From positions 1 to 36,749 of the forward strand of contig NZ_JABBFW010000042.1 of the NCBI RefSeq assembly GCF_012927045.1: a DNA stretch of 36,749 nucleotides, in the 5' to 3' direction. The DNA is from Azohydromonas caseinilytica (GTDB lineage Bacteria > Pseudomonadota > Gammaproteobacteria > Burkholderiales > Burkholderiaceae_C). Of this stretch, positions 15,196-22,894 are shown one piece after another. The notes under the pieces are model-generated. The model was not told the DNA's origin, did no database searches, and saw only the letters and a list, made by a program, of their open reading frames with translations. The number at the start of each line of letters is the position of its first letter. The stretch's first letter is position 1. The position numbers and the translations under genes are program-made.

Positions 15196-16944
15196 TCACA
15201 CCCAAGGCAGCCCCGCCTCCCGCGCCAGCACCTGCCGCCAGTGCCGTTCTGCCTGCGGCAGCAGCCACTGCAGCCCGAAGTCGGCCAGCTCGCGCTGGTG
15301 CCGCGCCCGTGCCGCGTCGTCGCCCCCGGCCGCGGCGCGCGCCATCGCCGCCCAGGCCCAGGCCAGCAGCAGGTGGCCGCAGCCCATCAGGTAGTCGTCG
15401 GCCACGCGCAGCGGCCATTCCGGGTCCTGCTCGCGCCCGGCCTGCAGCGCGGCGGTGGCCTCCAGCAGCCGCGCGCATTCGCGCCGCAGCGCCTCGGCCA
15501 TGTGCGGCAGCGCGGCCTCGCAGCGCGCGGCCTCGGCCTCGATGTCGTCCACCAGCGCGTGCAGCGCCGCGCCGCCGTCGGCCAGCACCTTGCGCTGCAG
15601 CAGGTCGATGGCCTGGATCTCGTTGGTGCCCTCGTAGATCAGCGCGATGCGCAGGTCGCGCAACTGCTGCTCGATGCCGTATTCGTGCACGTAGCCGTAG
15701 CCGCCGAAGACCTGCAGCGCCGCGCTCACGCCCTGGAACCCCTGGTGCGTGCCGAAGGCCTTCACGATCGGCGTGAGCAGCGCGGCCAGCCGCTGGGAAC
15801 GGGCACGGCGCTCGGGGTCGGCATGGTGCTGCGCCTCATCGATGAGCAGCGCCGCGCGGTAGGCCACCACGCGCAGGCCCTCGGTGAGCGCGCGCAGCGT
15901 CCACAGCGTGCGCCGCATCGCCGGATGCCAGGCAATGGGGTCGGCGCCGCGGTGGTCCTGCCCTTCGGGCACGGCCGGCGCGCGCAACTGGCGCCGCTCG
16001 GCCGCGTAGGCCAGGGCCGACTGCGTGGCCCGCTCCAGGTGCCCCAGCCCCTGCAGCCCGACGTGCAGCCGGGCGGCGTTCATCATCACGAACATGGCCT
16101 GCAGGCCGCGATGCGGCGCGCCGATGAGCCAGCCGGTGGCGCCCTCGTAGCGCAGCGCGCAGGTGGCGCTGCCGTGGATGCCCATCTTGTGCTCCAGCGC
16201 GTCCACCTCAATGCCGTTGCGCGAGCCGTCGGGGAGCAGCTTGGGCACCAGCGCCAGCGACAAGCCCTTGGAGCCCGGCGGCGCATCGGGCAGCCGGCAC
16301 AGCACCAGGTGCACGATGTTGTCCGTCAGATCATGGTCGGCGCCGGAGATGAAGATCTTGCTGCCCGTGACGCGCAGCGAGCCGTCGGCCTGCGCCTCGG
16401 CGCGCGTGCGCACCTGCCCCAGGTCGCTGCCGGCCTGCGGCTCGGTCAGCGCCATGGCCGCCAGCCACTCGCCGCTGGCGAGCTTCGGCAGGTAGAGGGC
16501 TTTCAGCGCCTCGCTGCCATGCGCCTCCAGCGTGGCGTAGGCGCCGTGCAGCAGCCCCGGGTACATGGACCAGGCCTGGTTGCAGGACAGCAGCATCTCG
16601 TACAGCGCCGCCTCCAGCAGCAGCGGCAGGCCCTGCCCGCCCCACTGCGCATCGCAGGCCAGCGCCGGCCAGCCGCCGTCCACGAAAGTCCTGTAGGCCT
16701 CGCGGAAGCCGCCGGGCGTGCGCACCTGGCCCTGGTCGAGCCTGCAACCTTCGAGGTCGCCCGGCGCGTTGGTGGGCGCCAGCACCTCGGCGGCGAAGCG
16801 GCCGGCCTCCTCCAGCACCTGGGCCGCCATGCCGGCATCGACCTCGGCGAAGCGCCCGCATCGGGCCCAGGAGGCCGGCGCTTGCAGCACCTCCTCGATG
16901 ACGAAGCGCATGTCGGCCAGCGGAGCGGTGTAGGGATGTGCCAT
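15196..16944 (-). CDS. Acyl-CoA dehydrogenase (DmdC-like, with C-terminal extension)
   Basis: This 582-residue FAD enzyme introduces an alpha-beta double bond into an acyl-CoA. It has the N-terminal helical domain, the beta-domain signature MALTEPQAGSDLGQVRT and SGSKIFISGADHD, and the C-terminal FAD segment QVFGGYGYVHEYGIEQQLRD. The likely catalytic base is Glu438 in IYEGTNEIQAIDLL. At 582 residues it is longer than classic acyl-CoA dehydrogenases (about 380-400). With its C-terminal extension it matches the long subgroup that includes 3-methylmercaptopropionyl-CoA dehydrogenase DmdC, but the true substrate is unknown. It is the last gene of the leftward acid-catabolism cluster, separated from the others by a REP-like repeat. 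The ATG is preceded by AAGGA. Confidence 0.9.
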   Translation of the reverse strand: MAHPYTAPLADMRFVIEEVLQAPASWARCGRFAEVDAGMAAQVLEEAGRFAAEVLAPTNAPGDLEGCRLDQGQVRTPGGFREAYRTFVDGGWPALACDAQWGGQGLPLLLEAALYEMLLSCNQAWSMYPGLLHGAYATLEAHGSEALKALYLPKLASGEWLAAMALTEPQAGSDLGQVRTRAEAQADGSLRVTGSKIFISGADHDLTDNIVHLVLCRLPDAPPGSKGLSLALVPKLLPDGSRNGIEVDALEHKMGIHGSATCALRYEGATGWLIGAPHRGLQAMFVMMNAARLHVGLQGLGHLERATQSALAYAAERRQLRAPAVPEGQDHRGADPIAWHPAMRRTLWTLRALTEGLRVVAYRAALLIDEAQHHADPERRARSQRLAALLTPIVKAFGTHQGFQGVSAALQVFGGYGYVHEYGIEQQLRDLRIALIYEGTNEIQAIDLLQRKVLADGGAALHALVDDIEAEAARCEAALPHMAEALRRECARLLEATAALQAGREQDPEWPLRVADDYLMGCGHLLLAWAWAAMARAAAGGDDAARARHQRELADFGLQWLLPQAERHWRQVLAREAGLPWV

Positions 16945-16999
16945 GGGTTCAGTCCTTCGCGGGCGCGGTGCCCGCTCATACCAACTCGCTTTTCGAAAT

Positions 17000-17117
17000 G
17001 AAGTAATCCGTTCGGGCTGAGCTTGTCGAAGCCCTGCGGCGATAACCGAGCGCCTGCCCTTCGACAGAGCCTGTCCTGAGCTTGTCGAAGGGCTCAGGGC
17101 GAACGGGATTTACTTCA
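17000..17117. repeat. REP-like palindromic repeat element
   Basis: The outer arms, GAAGTAATCCGTTCGGGCTGAG at 17000-17021 and its near-complement at 17094-17117, enclose an inner hairpin CCCTTCGACA (17057-17066) with TGTCGAAGGG (17082-17091). The core GAGCTTGTCGAAG occurs twice. This is the extragenic palindrome type seen in many copies in Betaproteobacteria. It sits between two co-directional genes and could stabilise the upstream mRNA or attenuate expression of the dehydrogenase. Confidence 0.75.
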
Positions 17118-17142
17118 CTCTCGAAGACGAACTGGAATCAGC

Positions 17143-18282
17143 TCACAGATCGAGCTTCCATTCCCCGCCCACCACCTTCAGGATCACGCCCGCATCGGGC
17201 TGGAAGCCCCAGTGGTCGGTGGCGGTGTAGCGCAGCATGCCGTTGCTTAGCGCCAGCGCCGGCGCGGTCTCCAGCGCCTCCTTGAGCGCGGCCCGGAACT
17301 CCGGCGTGCCGGGCCGGGCCTTCTTCAGCGCCACCGGCACCACCTGCTCCAGCAGCAGGTACATGTCGTAGGTGTGGCCGGCCAGCGTGGTGCGCGTGCC
17401 CGGCCCGAACTGTTTCTCGTAGGCCTGCACGAACTTGAGCGCCACGGGCTTGGTGGGATGGCTGTCGGGCAGCTGCTCGGCGGCCATCAGCGGGCCGGCG
17501 GACACGAAGCCGCCTTCCACGCCCCTGCCGCCCACGCGCATCAGGTCGCGGGTGGCGGCGGCATGCGTCTGGTAGATCCGGCCCTTGTAGCCGCGCTCCA
17601 CCAGCGCCAGGTGCGGCATGGCGGCCCCGCTGCCGGAAGCCACCACGATCACCGCGTCGGGCCTGGCGGCGTTGAGCTTGAGCGCCTGCGAAGTCGCGCT
17701 GGTGTCGGCGCGCGCGAAGCGCTCGGTGGCCACGAGCTTGATGCCGGCCTTGTCCAGCCGGGGGCCGAGCTCCTGCAGCCAGGACTCGCCGTAGGCGTCG
17801 TTGTAGCCCAGGAAGCCGACGGTCTTGACGCCGGCCTTGTGCATGTGCGCCAGCATGGCGTTGGCCATCACGCCGTTGGAGTGCGGCAGGCGGAACGACC
17901 AGGCGTCCTTGCCGGCGGGCAGCGGGATGGGCGCCAGGGACAGGTGCACCGTCTTGGTTTCGGTGGCCACCTCGGCCATCGGGATGGCCACCGGCGTGGC
18001 GCCCGAGCCGACGATGAGGTCCGCCTTGTCGGCACTGGCGAAGCGGCGCGCGTTCTGCAGGCCCTTGGTGGGATCGGTGGCGTCGTCGAGGACGATGAGG
18101 TTCACCTTCTCGCCGGCGATGGTCTGCGGCCAGAGCTTGAAGCCGTTGTTCATCGGGATGCCCAGGCCCGAAGCCGGGCCGGTGAGCGGCAGGCTCGCGC
18201 CGATGGTGAGGTCGGCCCAGGCGGCCGAGGCGGCGACGGCGGCTGCGAGCGCAACCAGGTTCCGGGTCCAGCGGGTGTTCAT
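17143..18282 (-). CDS. ABC transporter periplasmic substrate-binding protein (branched-chain amino acid type)
   Basis: This 379-residue periplasmic binding protein has a signal peptide (MNTRWTRNLVALAAAVAASAAWA, cleavage before DLTIG). The mature part starts TIGASLPLTGPASGLGIPMNNGFKL and contains VKTVGFLGYNDAYGESW, both typical of type I (Leu/Ile/Val-binding-like) receptors. In Betaproteobacteria such receptors are widely recruited to bind aromatic or organic acids. The start follows AGGAGG, 9 nt before the ATG; the frame is open upstream but only as an overlap with the thioesterase. No permease or ATPase gene is nearby, so it is an orphan receptor. The flanking CoA enzymes suggest it captures the acid degraded by this cluster. 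Confidence 0.9.
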   Translation of the reverse strand: MNTRWTRNLVALAAAVAASAAWADLTIGASLPLTGPASGLGIPMNNGFKLWPQTIAGEKVNLIVLDDATDPTKGLQNARRFASADKADLIVGSGATPVAIPMAEVATETKTVHLSLAPIPLPAGKDAWSFRLPHSNGVMANAMLAHMHKAGVKTVGFLGYNDAYGESWLQELGPRLDKAGIKLVATERFARADTSATSQALKLNAARPDAVIVVASGSGAAMPHLALVERGYKGRIYQTHAAATRDLMRVGGRGVEGGFVSAGPLMAAEQLPDSHPTKPVALKFVQAYEKQFGPGTRTTLAGHTYDMYLLLEQVVPVALKKARPGTPEFRAALKEALETAPALALSNGMLRYTATDHWGFQPDAGVILKVVGGEWKLDL

Positions 18283-18352
18283 GCTTGTCGTCCTCCTGTG
18301 TGTGTGAATGGGCGGGCTCGCGGCCGGCGGGCCGGGCGCGGTGCGGGAGCTC

Positions 18353-18769
18353 TCAGCCGCACCGCGCCTTGATGTCCTCGGGGATCGGGATGGCGCGCAG
18401 GCGCCCGGTATCCGGGTCGCGCACCACGAAGGCCCGCACCTCGGTGCCCTCGCACAGCAGCTCGTCGCCGCGCAGCACGCGGTGCCGATGCTTGAAGGTC
18501 TTGTCGGCCCAGGATTCGATGGTGGTGACGATCTGCAGCTCGTCGCCGTAGGTGGCGGGGCGCAGGAAGCGGGTGCGGATCTCCAGCAGCGGCGTGCCGA
18601 CGATGCCGCGCGTGGCCTCCAGCTCGCGCCAGGGCGGCACCCCACGCGCGCGGAAGAAGGCCAGCGAGGCCTGGTCCATCCAGCGCGAGAAGTTGGGGAA
18701 GAACACAATGCCGGCGGGGTCGCAGTCGCCGAAGTGCACCGTGACGGGATGGATGTGGGCCTTGCTCAT
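18353..18769 (-). CDS. Hotdog acyl-CoA thioesterase (4-hydroxybenzoyl-CoA thioesterase family)
   Basis: This 138-residue hotdog-fold thioesterase carries the 4HBT signature HFGDCDPAGIVFFPNFSRWMD, with Asp17 as the expected catalytic residue. It should release CoA from an acyl- or aroyl-CoA in the cytoplasm. The length is typical. The gene lies 22 nt after the thiolase gene and 70 nt before the solute-binding-protein gene, all in one direction. No good Shine-Dalgarno precedes the ATG, so translation probably depends on the thiolase upstream. Confidence 0.88.
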   Translation of the reverse strand: MSKAHIHPVTVHFGDCDPAGIVFFPNFSRWMDQASLAFFRARGVPPWRELEATRGIVGTPLLEIRTRFLRPATYGDELQIVTTIESWADKTFKHRHRVLRGDELLCEGTEVRAFVVRDPDTGRLRAIPIPEDIKARCG

Positions 18770-18791
18770 GGTGTGATTCAGGGTGTTGGGT

Positions 18792-20042
18792 TCAGTGCGC
18801 GTCCGGGTTCTCCAGCAGCAGCGCGATGCCCTGCCCGCCGCCCACGCAAGCTGCAGTGATGCCCCAGCGCGTGCCGATGTCGCGCAGCTGGCGCGCGAGG
18901 GTGATCGTCAACCGCACGCCGGTGGCGGCCAGCGGATGCCCCAGCGCGATGGCGCCGCCGTGCACATTGAGCTTGTCGGGATCGAGCCCCAGCTCGCGCT
19001 GCACCGCCAGCGTCTGCGCGCCCTGCGCCTCGTTGATCTCGAAACGGGCAATGTCATCCAGGCCCAGCCCGGCACGCTCCAGCAGCAGCCGGATGGCGGG
19101 CGCCGGGCCGATGCCCATGATCTCCGGCGCCACGCCGACCACGGCCGCCGCCGCCACGCGCGCCAGCGGCGCGCGGCCCCAGTCGCGCAGCACGGAGCCC
19201 GAAGCCACCAGCGCCGCCGCGGCGGCGTCGGTCAATGCCGAGCTGTTGCCGCCGGTCTGCACGCCGTCCGGGTAGACCGGGCGCAGCCTGGCCAGCACTT
19301 CGGGCGGCGACAGGCGCGGGTGCGTGTCGCGGTCCGCCACGGCGGCCTTGCCGGAGAGCCGGATGCCGCGCGGCTCGTAACCTTCCAGCTCGAAGCGCTC
19401 GTTGCCCACCGCCACGATCTCGCCCTCGAACCAGCCCGCCTCCTGCGCCCGCACTGCGCGTTCGAAGCTGCGCGAGGCGAAGGCATCGACCTCCTCGCGC
19501 GTGATGCCGTAGCGCTGCGCCAGGTTTTCCGCCGTCTGGATCATGGAGATGCCGGCGGCGGGGTCGGTGAGCGACTCCCACAGGAAGTCCTTGAAGCCCG
19601 GCGGCGTGCCCAGCGTGAAACCCTGGCGGTGCTCGAAGGCGGCGATGGGGTGCCGCGTCATGGACTCGGTACCCACCAGCAGTGCCAGGCTGGCACTGCC
19701 CTGCGCGATCTGCTCGCCGGCCTGGCGGAACAGCTCGAAGCCGGTGCCGCAGATGCGCTGCGCCATCAGTGCCGGCACCTCCAGCGGCACGCCGGCGTAC
19801 AGGCCGATGTGGCGCGGCACGTAGAACTGGTCGAAGCCGCCGGGCGCCATGTTGCCCGCCAGCACCGAGTCCACGCCCTGCGGCGCCAGGCCGGTGCGGC
19901 GCAGCAGCTCGCGCGCGGCCTTGATGCCCAGGTCGATGGGGTTCACGCCGGCGAAGGCGCCGCAGTAGTCCACCTGCGGCGTGCGCACGCCGTCGAGCAG
20001 CCAGACATCGTCGAAGCGGTTGAAGAGTCCGCGTGTCGCCAT
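18792..20042 (-). CDS. Thiolase (acetyl-CoA C-acyltransferase) with an unusual NEAQG motif
   Basis: This 416-residue thiolase-fold enzyme carries out the last step of beta-oxidation, thiolytic release of acetyl-CoA, or the reverse condensation. The nucleophile is Cys98 (QRICGTGFE). His369 lies in GGAIALGHPLAATG, and Cys399 lies in ACVGGGQG. The usual NEAFA motif reads NEAQGAQ here, so the residue packing near the active site differs from standard thiolases. The start at 20042 follows AAGGA; the 21 upstream in-frame codons look non-coding. It is part of the cluster with the thioesterase, receptor, dehydrogenase and upstream acyl-CoA synthetase. Confidence 0.9.
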   Translation of the reverse strand: MATRGLFNRFDDVWLLDGVRTPQVDYCGAFAGVNPIDLGIKAARELLRRTGLAPQGVDSVLAGNMAPGGFDQFYVPRHIGLYAGVPLEVPALMAQRICGTGFELFRQAGEQIAQGSASLALLVGTESMTRHPIAAFEHRQGFTLGTPPGFKDFLWESLTDPAAGISMIQTAENLAQRYGITREEVDAFASRSFERAVRAQEAGWFEGEIVAVGNERFELEGYEPRGIRLSGKAAVADRDTHPRLSPPEVLARLRPVYPDGVQTGGNSSALTDAAAAALVASGSVLRDWGRAPLARVAAAAVVGVAPEIMGIGPAPAIRLLLERAGLGLDDIARFEINEAQGAQTLAVQRELGLDPDKLNVHGGAIALGHPLAATGVRLTITLARQLRDIGTRWGITAACVGGGQGIALLLENPDAH

Positions 20043-20091
20043 TGCAGTGTCCTTGTGGAATGAATCCGGTCGCCCCGGGCCTCCAGGGCAC

Positions 20092-20115
20092 TGCATGCCG
20101 GCCATGCGGCACGCA
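20092..20115. repeat. Imperfect inverted repeat between synthetase and thiolase genes
   Basis: TGCATGCCG and CGGCACGCA form 9-bp arms with one mismatch around a 6-nt centre, in the 164-bp gap between the acyl-CoA synthetase and thiolase genes. It could be an attenuator or a weak terminator within the cluster. Confidence 0.3.
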
Positions 20116-20206
20116 CTGTGACAGGCCCGGTCCGGATGGACCTTGTTTCAGTTCAAGCTCTCAGGCCGGGCCCGCGTTCGTCATGTGCCGCCCGCACCGC
20201 CACGAT

Positions 20207-22006
20207 TCAGCCGACGCGGATCACGCGCGGGTCGGCGGCATCGGCATACAGCGCCTCGACCTCGGCAGCGCGGCGCGCGATGACGGCACGCTGGTTGAGG
20301 TAGCCCTTGTCGGTGATCTCGCCGGCGGCGAGGCTGGCAGGCTCCTTGAGCAGCAGCACGCGGCCGGGTGACTGCGCCGAGCCGCCGGATTGCTCATGCA
20401 GCGCCTGCAGCTTCGCCTTCAGTTCCTCGCGCAACTGCTCGGGCGCCAGCGCCTCGGCCGCGGGCGTGAGGAACAGCAGCGCGCCAACCTGGTCGCGGTC
20501 GTGGCCGGTGATCACCGCGTCCTGCACCAGCGGCGCCAGCGCCGAGATGAGCTTCACCCGCAGCGTGCCCACCGACACCCAGGTGCCGCTGCCCAGCTTG
20601 AAATCTTCGGCGACCCGGCCGTCGAAGAGCACACCCTTTTCCGGATGCACCTCATCGACCAGCCGGCCCGCGTCGCCGATGCGGTAGAAACCTTCCTCGT
20701 CGAAAGCGGCGGCGCTGAGCTCGGGATCGTCGCGGTAGCCGGGGAACACGCCGGCGCCGCGCACGCGCATCTCCAGCTTCTGGCCGTTGGGCACGAACTT
20801 CAGCTCCGCGCCGGGCAGCGGGCCGCCGATGCAGCCCGCGCCGTCGAGCCGCCAGTGCGCGGACGTGACCGCGGGCGCGGTCTCGGTGGAGCCCCAGGAG
20901 GTGGTGAGCCACAGCGGCTCCGCGCGCACCCGCGCCGCCACGGCTTCGAGCCGCTTCCAGCTCGACGGCGCCAGCCCCGCGCCGGCATAGAACAGCACGC
21001 GCAGGCCCTCGAACATCCGGCGCGCCAGCGCCTCGTCCTGCTCCAGGTAGGGCAGCAGCATGTCCAGGCCGCGCGGCACGTTGAAGTGGATGTTGGCCTG
21101 CACCTCGCGCAGGTTGCGCACCGTGCGCTCGATCAGCCCGGGCATGGGGCGGCCGTCGTCGATGTAGAGCGTGCCGCCATGGCTGAGCACCATGTTGAAG
21201 TTGTGGTTGCCGCCGAAGGTGTGGCTCCAGGGCAGCCAGTCCAGCAGCACCGGCTTCTCGTGGTCCAGGAAGCGCCAGGCCTGGCTGATCATCTGCTGGT
21301 TGGCGCACAGCATGCGGTGGGTGTTGATGGCCACCTTGGGATGCCCGGTCGAGCCCGAGGTCAGCAGGTACTTGGCATGGTCCTCGGGCCGGATGGCGGC
21401 AAAGGCGCGCATCACCTCCGGGCCTTCGGCTTCGCTCACCAGGCTGTCGAAGGAGCGGGCGCCGGGCACTTCCTCGGCGCCGCGGCCCAGCACCACCACC
21501 GCGTCCACCTCCGCCGCGCGCAGCGCCGCGCCGTAGACGGCGGCGTCCGAGGCGTACACCAGCCCGGGCCGCAGCTTGTGCAGGATGCCGCGGATGCGGC
21601 TGAAATCCGGGCCCAGCCGGCTGTAGGCGCTGGACACCGTGCAGGCCGGGCGCCCTACGTGCATCGCGGCCAGCGCCAGCAGCGCGTGGTCCACCGAGTT
21701 GTCCGAGAGCACCACCACCGGCGCGCCGGGCGGCAGCTCCAGCGCCAGCAGGCCCTGCGCCAGGCGGCCGACGTGGCGCCGCACCTCGCCCCAGCTCAGC
21801 AGCCGCCAGCCGCCGGCGGCATCGCGCTCGGCCAGCGCCGGCGCCTCGGGCGTTTCCCTCGCCCAGTGCTCCAGCCATTCACCGATGCAGCGCACATGCG
21901 GGCGCAGCGGCTCGGGGGAGCGCAGCACGAAGCTGCCGTCGGCGCGCTGCTCGCGCAGCGCGCGCGGCGGGGCGAGCAGACGCTCGTCGTCGAAGAAGTG
22001 GGCCAT
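20207..22006 (-). CDS. Feruloyl-CoA-synthetase-like acyl-CoA ligase
   Basis: This 599-residue ANL-superfamily ligase forms acyl-CoA through an acyl-AMP intermediate. The ATP-binding motif YLLTSGSTGHPKVAINTH and the A5-like segment TTSWGSTETAP are clear, as is FDGRVAEDFKLGSGTWVSVG near the C-terminal hinge. The segments LDWLPWSHTFGGNHNFN and FDGRVAEDFKL resemble feruloyl-CoA synthetases and related aromatic acid ligases, so a phenylpropanoid or aryl acid is the likely substrate. This is an inference. The ATG has GAGGAGA 5 nt upstream. It is the first gene of the leftward catabolic cluster and is divergent from a TetR regulator. Confidence 0.88.
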   Translation of the reverse strand: MAHFFDDERLLAPPRALREQRADGSFVLRSPEPLRPHVRCIGEWLEHWARETPEAPALAERDAAGGWRLLSWGEVRRHVGRLAQGLLALELPPGAPVVVLSDNSVDHALLALAAMHVGRPACTVSSAYSRLGPDFSRIRGILHKLRPGLVYASDAAVYGAALRAAEVDAVVVLGRGAEEVPGARSFDSLVSEAEGPEVMRAFAAIRPEDHAKYLLTSGSTGHPKVAINTHRMLCANQQMISQAWRFLDHEKPVLLDWLPWSHTFGGNHNFNMVLSHGGTLYIDDGRPMPGLIERTVRNLREVQANIHFNVPRGLDMLLPYLEQDEALARRMFEGLRVLFYAGAGLAPSSWKRLEAVAARVRAEPLWLTTSWGSTETAPAVTSAHWRLDGAGCIGGPLPGAELKFVPNGQKLEMRVRGAGVFPGYRDDPELSAAAFDEEGFYRIGDAGRLVDEVHPEKGVLFDGRVAEDFKLGSGTWVSVGTLRVKLISALAPLVQDAVITGHDRDQVGALLFLTPAAEALAPEQLREELKAKLQALHEQSGGSAQSPGRVLLLKEPASLAAGEITDKGYLNQRAVIARRAAEVEALYADAADPRVIRVG

Positions 22007-22047
22007 GCTGTCTCCTCACGGGTCCGTGACCAGGCACTGTCCAGACA

Positions 22048-22063
22048 CATACGTTTGTGTATG
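22048..22063. promoter_or_regulatory. Candidate TetR operator 1
   Basis: CATAC-N6-GTATG (CATACGTTTGTGTATG), 42 bp upstream of the synthetase ATG in the divergent spacer. It shares its geometry with a second site at 22131-22146. Confidence 0.5.
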
Positions 22064-22129
22064 GAGGCATGCTAGGCACCGGCCCCGTTTTCTTCATGAG
22101 GGTTTGCGTGGGCTGGGTTTTCGGCAATT

Positions 22130-22147
22130 CCATACAGGACTGCATGG
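22130..22147. promoter_or_regulatory. Candidate TetR operator 2
   Basis: CCATACAG and CTGCATGG form 8-bp arms with one mismatch around GA, and contain CATAC-N6-GCATG like operator 1. The site is 33 bp upstream of the tetR start, so the regulator could control both itself and the synthetase cluster. Confidence 0.5.
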
Positions 22148-22179
22148 CCGGAGCGGTGGACGCTGGCTAACATGGCCGC

Positions 22180-22845
22180 ATGGATGCGCCTCTGACCCGC
22201 CCTGCCCGCCCCCGCCGCCGCCCCGTGGCGGCCGCCGACACCGCCCGCAATGCGCTGACGCCCGCGCACTGGATCGAGGCGGCCACGGAGCTGCTGGTCG
22301 ACGGCGGCGTGGACCTGGTGCGCGTGGACGTGGTGGCCAAGGTGCTGGAGGTGACGCGCGGCAGCTTCTACTGGCACTTCAAGGACCGCAACGACCTGCT
22401 GGCGCGGGTGCTGGAAGCCTGGCGCACGGCGGCCACGGAGCAGGTGATCGAGCGCTTCGAGGGCCGCGGCGGCGACGCGCGCGAGCGCATCGCCGAGCTG
22501 CTGACGCTGCCCTTCCGCGGCCCGGCGGCCGAGCGCGCGGCGCGCATCGAGCTGGCCATCCGCGACTGGGCGCGCCGCGATGCCACGGCGCAACGCGCGG
22601 TGGACGAGGTGGACGAGCGGCGCATCGGCTACACGGCGCAGTGCTTCTCGGCGCTGGGCTTCGACATCGCCGAGGCCCGCTCGCGCGCCTTCCTGCTCTA
22701 CGGCTACCAGGTGGCGGAGGCGCTGCTGCGCCGCCAGGGCAGTGCCGCGCAGCAGGGCGAACGCTGCGCGCTGGTGGAGCGGTTGCTGCTGATGCCGGTG
22801 CCAGCAGTTGCGCCCGAAACGGCCGGGCGCGGCAAGGCGCCGTAG
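22180..22845 (+). CDS. TetR/AcrR-family transcriptional regulator
   Basis: This 221-residue one-component regulator has an N-terminal helix-turn-helix (about residues 30-75, with VDVVAKVLEVTRGSFYWHFKDRNDLL) and a variable ligand-binding C-terminal half, as is usual for TetR proteins. The first 20 residues are Arg/Pro/Ala-rich. It is divergent from the acyl-CoA synthetase and separated by a spacer with two matching palindromes, so it most likely represses that cluster and is released by an acid or its CoA ester. It is not a good candidate for PaaR, because the palindromes here differ from the paaG site. Confidence 0.88.
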   Translation: MDAPLTRPARPRRRPVAAADTARNALTPAHWIEAATELLVDGGVDLVRVDVVAKVLEVTRGSFYWHFKDRNDLLARVLEAWRTAATEQVIERFEGRGGDARERIAELLTLPFRGPAAERAARIELAIRDWARRDATAQRAVDEVDERRIGYTAQCFSALGFDIAEARSRAFLLYGYQVAEALLRRQGSAAQQGERCALVERLLLMPVPAVAPETAGRGKAP

Positions 22846-22873
22846 CGCCCGCCGTGGGCCTCGCGAGCGGGCG
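22846..22873. terminator. Hairpin between convergent tetR and rep
   Basis: CGCCCGC (22846-22852) pairs with GCGGGCG (22867-22873) across a 14-nt loop, directly after the tetR stop and before the end of rep. It is a possible bidirectional terminator. Confidence 0.35.
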
Positions 22874-22894
22874 TGAAGCCCGGCCCGCGGACGC

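Noticed and set aside
22180-22845. TetR regulator as PaaR
   Set aside because: It is 20 kb from the paa genes, and its adjacent palindromes (CATAC-N6-GTATG) do not match the paaG operator (TACCGA-N4-TCGGTA).
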